Of a DNA stretch of 54,734 bases, positions 48,052 to 54,734 are shown one piece after another. The notes below the pieces were generated by a model. It saw nothing but the letters and a program-made list of their open reading frames with translations, was not told where the DNA came from and did not search any database. The stretch is taken from assembly GCA_019694465.1 (NCBI GenBank), contig JAIBBV010000020.1:1-54734 (forward strand), read 5' to 3'. Numbering within the stretch: the first letter of the stretch is position 1; each line of letters opens with the position of its first letter. Both the position numbers and the translations under genes were made by a program. This stretch comes from Oligoflexia bacterium (GTDB lineage Bacteria; Bdellovibrionota_C; UBA2361; JAFLCA01).

Positions 48052-48991
48052 ATGGGGATGAGCATGAGCAGCAAATCCCCATTACAGGTCCTTCGAACTG
48101 CATACGCAGTTGGCCAAGAGTCGCTTAGCGATTATTCGCATGTAAAGAGCCCGCATAAGTTTACCCAAGCGCAGCTATTTGCCTGCTTGGTGCTAAAGGT
48201 ATTTCTTGGCACGGATTATCGAGGGGTATGTGAATTTCTAAAGGACTGTCATGAGTTTCGTGCAGAGATTGGGCTTAGGCAGGTTCCGCATTTTACGACT
48301 CTACAAAAACGAGCGGGAACGCTGTTGACGTTACCATCAGCGAGAGAGCTTCTTTTGCAGTCAGTAGCAAAAGCAAAAAAAAATCGGCTGTAACGTTCAA
48401 CTGGCTGCAATTGATTCAACCGGTTTCGAATCACGCCACGTTAGTCAGCATTTTGCTCGACGAAAAGGAGAGGAAAAAACACAATATTTCACCAGGTTTC
48501 ACCCGAAGTTAACACTCCTTGTTGATTGCTCAACGCACCTTATTCTCGGATTTGCTGCTGGTAGAGGGCCTAGCCCAGATCAAAGTAGTATCCTGCCAAC
48601 CTTCAAAAATAGCATTCCTGGAATCAACATCGACACCCTACTAGCCGACGCTGGATTCGATGGCGAAAAACATCACTGCCACTTATGCTCAACACATTGT
48701 CGACGAGCGCTGATCCCGCCCCTAATCGGGCGTCCCTCAAGAAGCGCTCCGCGTGGACTCTACCGGCGAAAAATATACTTCTATTTTAAGCGCTATGGTT
48801 CAACCGTATACGGTCAACGATGGGCAGTCGAAACTGTCTTCAGTATGCTAAAGAGAAATACAGGCTCTGCGCTCTCAGCTCGTTCATGCCACGCCCGCAC
48901 CCGTGAGCTATACCTCCGCTCTATCGTCCACAACCTCGCGGTTGTCCTCGTTAAATGTCTTTTCTACAGAGCAGCTCCTGCCCATTTTTGA
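48052..48991 (+). CDS. DDE transposase, split by a frameshift in an A9 tract
   Basis: The first frame (48052-48393) encodes an N-terminal domain with YSHVKSPHKFTQAQLFACLV and VPHFTTLQKRAGTLL. It stops just after a run of nine A at 48375-48383. Read with one A fewer, the second part is open to TGA at 48991, giving 312 residues in all. That part carries the catalytic text LAAIDSTGF (first Asp), LLADAGFDG (second Asp) and QRWAVETVFSMLKRNTG (Glu), as in IS4/IS5-type enzymes. Either a dead copy through slippage in the A-run, or expression that relies on polymerase slippage or ribosomal frameshifting. Possible starts also at 48058 and 48064. Confidence 0.8.
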
Positions 48992-48992
48992 A
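48957..48992 (-). repeat. Right terminal inverted repeat of the IS
   Basis: Inverted partner of 47980-48016. It contains the last codons and the stop codon of the transposase gene, a common economy in small IS elements. Confidence 0.75.
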
Positions 48993-49005
48993 TCGCTCCG
49001 ACCTC

Positions 49006-49111
49006 GGCATGGGGCCCAAAGTGCCCATGCCTCACCTCGCTACAAACGCCTTCGGCGTTTGCCGCGCCATCCTTGGCGCGACTAGAAGCTATTTTTGAAA
49101 TAGCTTCTAGT
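49006..49111. repeat. Tandem cluster of four hairpins beside the IS
   Basis: Four perfect hairpins follow one another: GGCATGGG/CCCATGCC (49006-49031), CAAACGCC/GGCGTTTG with a TTC loop (49043-49061), CGCGCCA/TGGCGCG (49063-49080), and a 14-bp stem with a TTG loop (49081-49111). No T-run follows any of them. The last one has an inner CTATTTTTGAAAT that is the exact inverted copy of 47978-47990 at the left IS end. The cluster could be a mobile-element end, a REP-like element or a strong transcript barrier. Confidence 0.6.
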
Positions 49112-49159
49112 GTCCAGGGGTACAATTACTCAAGAAATCACCGACTCAGGACACTAGAA
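49105..49159. repeat. 11-bp inverted repeat overlapping the last hairpin
   Basis: TTCTAGTGTCC (49105-49115) and GGACACTAGAA (49149-49159) are perfect inverted copies 33 bases apart. The first arm is also the 3' arm of the 14-bp hairpin at 49081-49111, so the two pairings exclude each other. ACTAGAA occurs as a direct repeat at 49081-49087 and 49153-49159. Confidence 0.6.
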
Positions 49160-49232
49160 CCGGCTTCATAAGTGCCGAAGACGATGCCCTTTTTGTGGGG
49201 CATGCCAGATTCTTCAGGCCTGGCCATCTATA
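49108..49232 (+). pseudogene. Possible tail of a broken gene
   Basis: One frame is open from just after a TAG at 49108-49110 to a TAA near 49230 and reads protein-like at its end (TGFISAEDDALFVGHARFF), with no start codon in good position. It may be the remnant of a gene disrupted near the IS. The alternative is chance, since the stretch is only 40 codons long. Confidence 0.2.
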
Positions 49233-49290
49233 AACCCACTGTATGAGATGGGTTCTAGTACCAAGCAAGCAAAACGGTAAGAATAAGCTC

Positions 49291-50799
49291 GTGAAGACAA
49301 GCATTAAATTGCAAGTAACTCTGATCGCCATAGTGGCGATAGCCCTAAGCGCTTTAGTGCATTGGCCATACTTCCTGCAGAGTTTCCCATTGGGTGACGG
49401 GGGTATGTTCGCACAAATGATTGATGATGTGCGTGCAAATGGGCTGCGCATACCAGCCTTTACTAGCTACAATCAACTCGATATCCCTTTTGTTTATCCG
49501 CCACTCCCCTTTCTACTCGGCGCAGCCGTAAGCCAGCTATTTTCGCTCGGCGCTGAAGATGTCTTGCGCCTATTACCTGCCCTTTTTGCACTACTGTCGG
49601 TGCTCGCTATGGTGGGCTTGGCGAAACGTTTTTTTTCTGCGCCATGGCCGATAATCGTAGCTAGCATGCCTTTCATTTTTGCAAGCCCAGACTGGCTATG
49701 GATGGGAGGTGGATTATCGCGCAGTCTCGGTCTGCTCTTTGCTCTTTTGTGTTGTAGTGCGGTGCACTCGCTCTTTACCTGTAGAGACTTAAATAGTTGG
49801 CCCTGGGTTGCTTTATGGGCTGCACTAGCTGCGCTTAGTCACCCTGAAGCACCCTACTTTCTCTTCATCACGATTGGAGTGTTTGCCATATGCGGGGGCG
49901 CACGTCAGCTGTTGGCTGAACGCCTTTGGAGCGCCGCTCTGGTCTTACTGACCACAAGCTTAGCCATCAGCCCCTGGCTTTTGCCGAGCCTAAGGGCACA
50001 TGGCTTTGAGCCCTGGCGACAAGCAGCACAAACTGGAGTGTTGGCAAATCCGTACTACCTATTTTGGGCGCTTGGGTACTTCAAGTTTTTAGGCCCACTT
50101 TGGCTCTCGCTGCTCGGTGCAGTTGGGTTGCTTGTAGCTCTGCGGGAGCGTCAATGGGCGTTGGGAGTATGGTTCATAGTTGTAGCAATTTTTGTCACAC
50201 GCTCTGTGCCCACCATGATGATGGTGCCAGGGTCGATTCTGGCGGGACTCGCGCTCGAGCGTCTTATTCTCCCGCTCCTAAACACGAAGCAAACTGCGCG
50301 ATTAGCTGCGCTGATATTGGTTATCCTTTGTTTGTCGGCGACGAAGCAAGCATTCACACAGAATGCAAAACTTACATTCCGCTACTTTGATGGTAGTAGC
50401 GGCCCAAGTCTACTTCTTGCCCCTACTTGGCGCTCAGAGTTTGCATATATAAATCGCAACTACCCCTCGCACACAGGAGTATGGGCCTGGTCTAGCTGGG
50501 ATGGCGATACTTTATGGTTTAGCGACTGGGTCAATGAATGGCTACCCCGACTAGCCGGGACACGCGGCCTTGCCAGTGCGCAGGGATGGGAGTGGAAAGA
50601 TGCCGACCGTTGGAAAGCAGCCGGGTTGACCTATCGCCGCCTGCTCGAAAAACGGCCACGCTGTTCAGATATACATTTACTGCGCAAAGCACAGCCAAAA
50701 ACCAGCTTGATACTAGTGCCACCCCCGAAGCACTTGCAAGCGCTACGCTCGATTCGCGTGCTACGCCACTGCGGCTATCGCGTGCGTCAAGTGCGTTGA
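49291..50799 (+). CDS. Polytopic membrane protein, putative glycosyltransferase
   Basis: 502 residues from a GTG at 49291, directly before the first hydrophobic segment; the frame starts at an ATG at 49243, whose extra 16 residues look non-conserved. About ten hydrophobic segments. The first loop has SFPLGDGGMFAQMIDDVRAN with Asp residues placed as in GT-C enzymes, then SYNQLDIPFVYPPLPFLLGA, a segment like the PP-loop of that superfamily. The C-terminal 130 residues are soluble. Function is inferred from topology. It is convergent with rimI, whose stop lies inside its last codons. Confidence 0.65.
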   Translation: MKTSIKLQVTLIAIVAIALSALVHWPYFLQSFPLGDGGMFAQMIDDVRANGLRIPAFTSYNQLDIPFVYPPLPFLLGAAVSQLFSLGAEDVLRLLPALFALLSVLAMVGLAKRFFSAPWPIIVASMPFIFASPDWLWMGGGLSRSLGLLFALLCCSAVHSLFTCRDLNSWPWVALWAALAALSHPEAPYFLFITIGVFAICGGARQLLAERLWSAALVLLTTSLAISPWLLPSLRAHGFEPWRQAAQTGVLANPYYLFWALGYFKFLGPLWLSLLGAVGLLVALRERQWALGVWFIVVAIFVTRSVPTMMMVPGSILAGLALERLILPLLNTKQTARLAALILVILCLSATKQAFTQNAKLTFRYFDGSSGPSLLLAPTWRSEFAYINRNYPSHTGVWAWSSWDGDTLWFSDWVNEWLPRLAGTRGLASAQGWEWKDADRWKAAGLTYRRLLEKRPRCSDIHLLRKAQPKTSLILVPPPKHLQALRSIRVLRHCGYRVRQVR

Positions 50800-51263
50800 C
50801 TGGCGAACTGACTCAAATTTAGTTTAAGCACTACTGCGTCCTCTCCGTCATCAGTGTAGTAGTGCTCACGTGTCCCAACCTCCATGAAGCCTAAAGATTC
50901 ATAAAGGTTCCGCGCAACCTGGTTGGAGCGCCGCACTTCCAAAGTCATCCAGCGCACTCCCTCACGGAACAAATCGAGAAGAACTTCTTCAATTAGGGCG
51001 CGACCGATCTTTCTTCCACGATATGCGACCGCCACTCCGAAATTGACTATGTGCCCTTCATCCTGAACTACGTGGCAAATTAAAAAGCCCACCAACTTCC
51101 CCTCTAGTCGCGCCCCCATCACACGAGCATGCACGTGTGAGAATTCAGCCTTGAACAGATCCTCACTCCACGGTGGCGAATTGCTTTCCGCCTCAATGCG
51201 CGCCATCTCACCGGCTAGGGCTGGCACTAAACGACAAAATACTGGCGAAGGTGCGTCGGGCAT
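50787..51263 (-). CDS. rimI: Ribosomal protein alanine N-acetyltransferase (GNAT)
   Basis: 158 residues with the GNAT acetyl-CoA loop in VAYRGRKIGRALIEEVL and the late motif ARNLYESLGFMEVGTREHYY, which is characteristic of RimI. It acetylates the N-terminal alanine of ribosomal protein S18 in E. coli; other N-terminal substrates are possible. Its 3' end overlaps the convergent membrane protein gene by 13 bases. tsaD, often linked with rimI, is elsewhere in the window. Confidence 0.88.
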   Translation of the reverse strand: MPDAPSPVFCRLVPALAGEMARIEAESNSPPWSEDLFKAEFSHVHARVMGARLEGKLVGFLICHVVQDEGHIVNFGVAVAYRGRKIGRALIEEVLLDLFREGVRWMTLEVRRSNQVARNLYESLGFMEVGTREHYYTDDGEDAVVLKLNLSQFASQRT

Positions 51264-51389
51264 GACTCTCTAACTTTCCTATGACCTAATTTCCAAACCT
51301 GAGACTGGATATCTATCAAACCATTAACGGTAGAAGACACTATGCATGGACTAGCTCTTTTCTCACACCATACAATCGCGACTTTTGTG

Positions 51390-52403
51390 CTACCAGCGAA
51401 TAAGTGCAGCTCCCCATGAGAAGCCAGCACCGAAAGAGACCAGGCAGACTAGCTGCCCATGCTGAATTTTGCCCTGAGTTACAGCTTCACTCAAGGCCAG
51501 TGGGATACTAGCGGCGGTAGTATTTCCATAGCGCGCTATGTTACTAATTATTTTTTCGGGGCAGCCAAGGTCACGTCCAACCATCTCTATGATGCGCTGA
51601 TTAGCTTGATGGGGAACGATCACATCTAAATTCTCCAACCCCAGTCCGCACTTTTGAAGCACTTTACGAATGACTTCTGGCATCTTTTGCGATGCCATCT
51701 TAAAAACTAGCTGGCCCTCCATGCGTGGCGCAGTTAGCGGTTGTTCGCCATCAAAGTGTGACGCCTGCAATGCGCAGGCTCGGGCAAAGCCGGGGGCATC
51801 AACTCCCAGTTTGTCAGCGAAAGCTCCATCCGAGCACAATTCAATGCCGATTATGCCAGGCTGGTCGAACGTTGATGCTCCCAGCACGAAAGCACCTGCT
51901 CCATCACCAAACAGCACCGCTGTTCCCCGTCCAGCACTGCTAAGGAGCAGTCCTGTTGATTGCAGCTCGCAGCCAATGACAGCTACATGTTTATATGTGC
52001 CGCTATCAATGTAGGCACGCGCTACTGCAAGCGCATATATAAAGCCAGCACAGTGATTGCGAACCTCGAAAACAGGCACAGCCTTGGCAGGTGCTAGCAA
52101 CTCTTGCAGTAAAACGCCTGAGCCCGGGAATTCCTCATCAGGAGTGATGGTTGCATAAACCACAGCATCCAAAGCCGACGAGTCGATTTTGGCACTACTC
52201 AATGCCATGTGCAGGGCCTCCAGCGCTAGATCAACATTGCGCGCTTCCCCTTGAGTTGCGAATCCCTGTCGACTCCAGCGACGCTCACGAATACCACTGC
52301 GCTGTTGGATCCACTCGTCCGAAGTCTCCATGAAGGCAGTGAGATCTGCATTAGTGACGACATGTCGTGGCACAGCGTGGCCGGTGCCTAGCACTCGCGC
52401 CAT
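51390..52403 (-). CDS. fabH: 3-oxoacyl-ACP synthase III
   Basis: Initiates fatty acid synthesis by condensing acyl-CoA with malonyl-ACP. 337 residues from the ATG at 52403, chosen for its GGGAG site and the family-like start MARVLGTGHAVP; the frame is open to 52484. The triad is complete: Cys in NHCAGFIYAL, His in VPHQANQR, Asn in GNTTAASIP. ETSDEWIQQRSGIRERRW is typical of FabH. The start lies one base from the stop of a second KAS III homologue on the same strand. Confidence 0.93.
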   Translation of the reverse strand: MARVLGTGHAVPRHVVTNADLTAFMETSDEWIQQRSGIRERRWSRQGFATQGEARNVDLALEALHMALSSAKIDSSALDAVVYATITPDEEFPGSGVLLQELLAPAKAVPVFEVRNHCAGFIYALAVARAYIDSGTYKHVAVIGCELQSTGLLLSSAGRGTAVLFGDGAGAFVLGASTFDQPGIIGIELCSDGAFADKLGVDAPGFARACALQASHFDGEQPLTAPRMEGQLVFKMASQKMPEVIRKVLQKCGLGLENLDVIVPHQANQRIIEMVGRDLGCPEKIISNIARYGNTTAASIPLALSEAVTQGKIQHGQLVCLVSFGAGFSWGAALIRW

Positions 52404-52404
52404 A

Positions 52405-53403
52405 TCAAGCTCCCCACGGCTCCAACACAGCCCATCCCCACTGTGGGCCGCTGCTAGCGACAGCCCATAGAGTTGTGGCGCCACTAATCTGACTCATTGC
52501 CCAAGGAATACCGGCTGACCCAATAAATCCCACATCGGGAAAGCAATCAAGGCAGGCATCCTTCAGATCGCATAGCTGGGCAATCCGCTCAGCTATGCCG
52601 TTCACAATTGAATGGGACACTAATTGCGTTGGCGTACACCCAAATGCTAAGCGTTTATTCCGATAGTCCGCAAAAACTCGCTGGTCTAGACTTTGTAACA
52701 GAGCCAGTGGATTCAAGACTGGAAAATGTAACCCCTGCTGGACATCCTCGCGGGTAATGCGTTGCGGGAATCGGCTGGCCGAAGGTAAGTGACAGTGAAA
52801 ATCACGAAAACCCTGTCCGTAGCCGCTGATCCCCGAGTCGATATACCGCAGCACTCCCTGCTTCGAGTTAATAGCCTGGCGTGACACGACAAAGGCGGCC
52901 GCCCCATCTGCCATTACAGATCGCGCAATGGCAGCCGAATCAGAAAGCACAGCCCCTTGCTCTTCCGCCCCGAAGTAGCGTGAAAGCATGTCGGCTGCTA
53001 CAACCAGAATCACATCAGCTTGCCCAGTCTGAACAAAACGTGCCGAGATCTCTAGTGCGGCCACTGCGCCACACGCCCCTTGGCGAATTTCTAGCCCACC
53101 TACATTAAGACCCAAACGATGCAGCAGGCGACTGACAAGTCCTGGGTTATTGAAGTCAGGTGTTTGTGTTGCCGAGATTACAAATTGCACCTGGCCCAAC
53201 TCAAATCCACTCTTAGCTAAGGCATTACGCGAAGCACTCTCGGCGGCCTCGGAGGGAGATAATTCAGGCAGCAGTTGCTGCAAAACTGCTGGTGCAAAAG
53301 AAGTCGCCGGAATAGATGATGCTTGACGCGCCTTAAAGCAAGCACTATCAGCACGAGAAATTCCGGAAACGAATACGTCAGCAGCGCCAATCTCAGCGCT
53401 CAT
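52405..53403 (-). CDS. KAS III-like protein lacking the catalytic Asn
   Basis: 332 residues from the ATG at 53403; the frame is open to 53490, inside rplT. The thiolase fold of the FabH family is clear: nucleophile Cys in RQGACGAVAALEIS and His in LVSHSIVNG. Where FabH has GN-x-AS-IP, this protein reads VGFIGSAGIPWAM, so the Asn of the triad is replaced. It may be a decarboxylation-deficient or altered-specificity paralogue, like some KAS III-type acyltransferases. It sits directly before fabH and after rplT. Confidence 0.82.
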   Translation of the reverse strand: MSAEIGAADVFVSGISRADSACFKARQASSIPATSFAPAVLQQLLPELSPSEAAESASRNALAKSGFELGQVQFVISATQTPDFNNPGLVSRLLHRLGLNVGGLEIRQGACGAVAALEISARFVQTGQADVILVVAADMLSRYFGAEEQGAVLSDSAAIARSVMADGAAAFVVSRQAINSKQGVLRYIDSGISGYGQGFRDFHCHLPSASRFPQRITREDVQQGLHFPVLNPLALLQSLDQRVFADYRNKRLAFGCTPTQLVSHSIVNGIAERIAQLCDLKDACLDCFPDVGFIGSAGIPWAMSQISGATTLWAVASSGPQWGWAVLEPWGA

Positions 53404-53413
53404 GCTGGCGCGC

Positions 53414-53770
53414 TTATGCGGCGAGAGCAGTCTTAGCCTGCTCCGCGATAGCGGCGAATGCTGTCGGATTGTTGAGTGCCAAGTCAGCAAGGATCTTTCG
53501 ATCGATAGCGATGTTGGCCTTATTCAATCCACGCACCAAGCGGCTATAGCTAATCCCGCTCATACGTGCGGCGGCATTAATACGAACGATCCACAATGCA
53601 CGGAACTCACGCTTCTTGACGCGACGATCGCGGAATGCGTACTTAAGGCCCTTCTGTACGGAAAGCTTGGCTAACTTAAAACAATTACCACGACGACCGA
53701 CACGTCCTTCGGCCAACTTCAGCAATCTGGTACGCTTGCGGCGTCTTGCAAATCCACGTTTTACTCTCAT
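53414..53770 (-). CDS. rplT: 50S ribosomal protein L20
   Basis: 118 residues, normal length. [20 protein letters not shown] at the N-terminus and [20 protein letters not shown] are family hallmarks. It assembles early on 23S rRNA. ATG with GAGGA upstream. It follows rpmI after a spacer of 123 bases; the next gene is the second KAS III homologue. Confidence 0.97.
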   Translation of the reverse strand: MRVKRGFARRRKRTRLLKLAEGRVGRRGNCFKLAKLSVQKGLKYAFRDRRVKKREFRALWIVRINAAARMSGISYSRLVRGLNKANIAIDRKILADLALNNPTAFAAIAEQAKTALAA

Positions 53771-53893
53771 GACTCAGTCCTCTATAGAAAACTAAAAACT
53801 AATTCGTGCTTACCAAAAACTATCACTCATCATCGCGCCACTATCGAGATAATTGACTTCAATTATCTACACTAGCGCCGCCGAAGATTTTTG

Positions 53894-54103
53894 CTACTTG
53901 CAACACTTCATGTAGGGAAGCTGCCCAGAGATATTCTCCATGCTTGTCGCGTCCACCATCTGGCCATGTCTTAACTGGCGCATACGCTTCGCCGACTTCT
54001 TGCCAGTGTTGTGGCTTGTGTTGGCTCGGTACGATTTCGGCTTTCCCTTCGCATTTACGCGGTACTTTTTGTACGCAGTGCGGTTTGTCTTCATCTTTGG
54101 CAT
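53894..54103 (-). CDS. rpmI: 50S ribosomal protein L35
   Basis: 69 residues. MPKMKTNRTAYKKYRVNAKG and KKSAKRMRQLRHGQMVD match L35. The C-terminus ends QLPYMKCCK, slightly longer than usual. Expected order infC-rpmI-rplT is only partly kept: a tRNA gene, not infC, lies upstream in the window. Confidence 0.96.
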   Translation of the reverse strand: MPKMKTNRTAYKKYRVNAKGKPKSYRANTSHNTGKKSAKRMRQLRHGQMVDATSMENISGQLPYMKCCK

Positions 54104-54177
54104 GACGCAATCACCTATACTTCGATTAATGGCTCCACCCCTCAGGTGGACCTGTCTATCTCATTACGCAAAAAATC

Positions 54178-54254
<77 letters not shown>

Positions 54255-54430
54255 TTACGCGCGGCCGCCACATGGCAATCCCACTGTGACAATAAAGCGC
54301 GCCTCGGACAAATGCTGTAACAGATTCGGCAAATTAGCAGCGATTGATCCCCAAAGTCAATACAGCGGGGTCGGATTAAGCGAAGCAGCATGGGTGAGGA
54401 ACACCCACAATGTAGCAAAGTGAAGGTACT
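54255..54430. other. Intergenic region upstream of tRNA-Val
   Basis: It should hold the tRNA promoter on the minus strand; a TTGTCA hexamer is visible about 40 bases before the tRNA but no good -10 follows. A small hairpin TGGGTG/CACCCA lies at 54391-54407. No gene seen. Confidence 0.3.
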
Positions 54431-54607
54431 CTACTTGAAACGTGGCTGAGCCAAGGCCAGCTGCCCAAACCCGCTTGGACGCACCATAGAGGTGGCGGCT
54501 GCCTTAAGCGCGCTCAATTGGACCCTAAGATCCTTACGCAACTCATTAAGATTGCTTGGGCGGAGGTGTCTGACCCCGTATTCCGCCGCTTTTTTATTGC
54601 CAAACAT
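54431..54607 (-). CDS. Small hypothetical protein
   Basis: 58 residues from an ATG at 54607 with an AGAGGGG ribosome site a few bases upstream. The sequence (MFGNKKAAEYGVRHLRPS, then LNELRKDLRVQLSALKAA) is basic and helical. The good ribosome site is the main support. No family recognised, and it could be a chance frame. Confidence 0.35.
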   Translation of the reverse strand: MFGNKKAAEYGVRHLRPSNLNELRKDLRVQLSALKAAATSMVRPSGFGQLALAQPRFK

Positions 54608-54734
54608 GCTTCCCCTCTTTCCCCAAAGTACCAGTTCACAACTGAGCGACAACTTCAGGGTAAGGACTCACCAAAATTAGCCATGTACCCCCACGGCTTA
54701 ATCAGCGTTCCTCGTACCCCTTATAGCGCAAAAC

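Larger units (their letters stand above)
47980..48992 (+). mobile_element. IS element of about 1.0 kb with a DDE transposase
   Basis: The ends carry imperfect inverted repeats of 37 and 36 bases that include the transposase stop codon at the right. The single gene is split by a frameshift. Size, end structure and transposase text suit the IS4/IS5 superfamily; I cannot name the IS. A clear target duplication was not found beside the outer repeat ends. A TCCTGC near-direct repeat lies beside the inner 18-bp repeat core, so the true ends could instead be at about 47999 and 48974. Confidence 0.75.

Overview
The window reads as a chromosome segment of a Gram-negative bacterium. Evidence for a Gram-negative envelope is an arabinose-5-phosphate isomerase of the Kdo pathway (kdsD), a DegP/HtrA-type periplasmic protease, a dihaem cytochrome c lipoprotein and many signal peptides. 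A CarD-type regulator, a DUF1844 protein, an excisionase-like HTH protein with an acidic tail and Thr/Pro linkers suggest a lineage from the broad deltaproteobacterial assemblage or a related uncultivated phylum. I cannot place it more closely. Base composition is balanced, genes are dense, and many adjacent genes overlap by a few bases. Most of the window looks like core chromosome with one insertion sequence.

Layout. 0.3-8 kb: HEAT-repeat protein, gnd, a secreted or anchored trypsin-like protease, a small secreted protein, an ApaH/PrpA-like phosphatase and lepA. 8-11.8 kb: two polytopic membrane proteins of glycosyltransferase-C type on the plus strand, then a small membrane protein. 11.8-22.2 kb: a long minus-strand run, probably one operon, in the order kdsD, coiled-coil methyltransferase, three glycosyltransferases, ligA, gltX, class I amidotransferase. 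The surface-polysaccharide genes therefore sit upstream of housekeeping genes. 22.4-26.4 kb: relic of an ABC solute-binding protein gene, an unknown Ala-rich protein, an M48 peptidase, and a one-gene HTH unit ending in a textbook terminator. 26.4-32.3 kb: tsaD-rsmA, dihaem cytochrome lipoprotein, and a DUF1844 / HtrA / ECF sigma factor group that looks like an envelope-stress module. 32.4-35 kb: PhnP-like metallo-hydrolase, and cutA coupled to a membrane protein. 35-43 kb: a 1238-aa secreted protein with a probable PcRGLX/YetA-like RIFT-barrel domain, another GT-C type protein, and a minus-strand group with a secreted protein, a Thr/Pro-rich anchored protein and a SpoIIM-like membrane protein. 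43-47.8 kb: carD-ispD, ABC-F ATPase coupled to a thioredoxin-like ferredoxin, and an unknown protein. 48-49.2 kb: a ~1 kb DDE-transposase IS with a frameshift in an A9 tract, followed by a tandem run of hairpins. 49.2-54.7 kb: another membrane protein, then minus-strand tRNA-Val, rpmI, rplT, two KAS III homologues, and rimI.

Recurring themes are envelope glycan assembly (three soluble glycosyltransferases, a ruler-like methyltransferase, kdsD and five different polytopic GT-C-like proteins scattered through the window) and envelope quality control (HtrA, trypsin-like protease, M48, ECF sigma). I found no CRISPR array, prophage, restriction or antiphage island, and no rRNA. The most unusual items are the coiled-coil plus methyltransferase protein, the Thr/Pro tail protein coupled to a SpoIIM-like gene, the hairpin cluster with mutually exclusive arms beside the IS, and the nested stem-loop upstream of the HEAT gene. 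All functions are inferred from reading the sequence; no database search was run.
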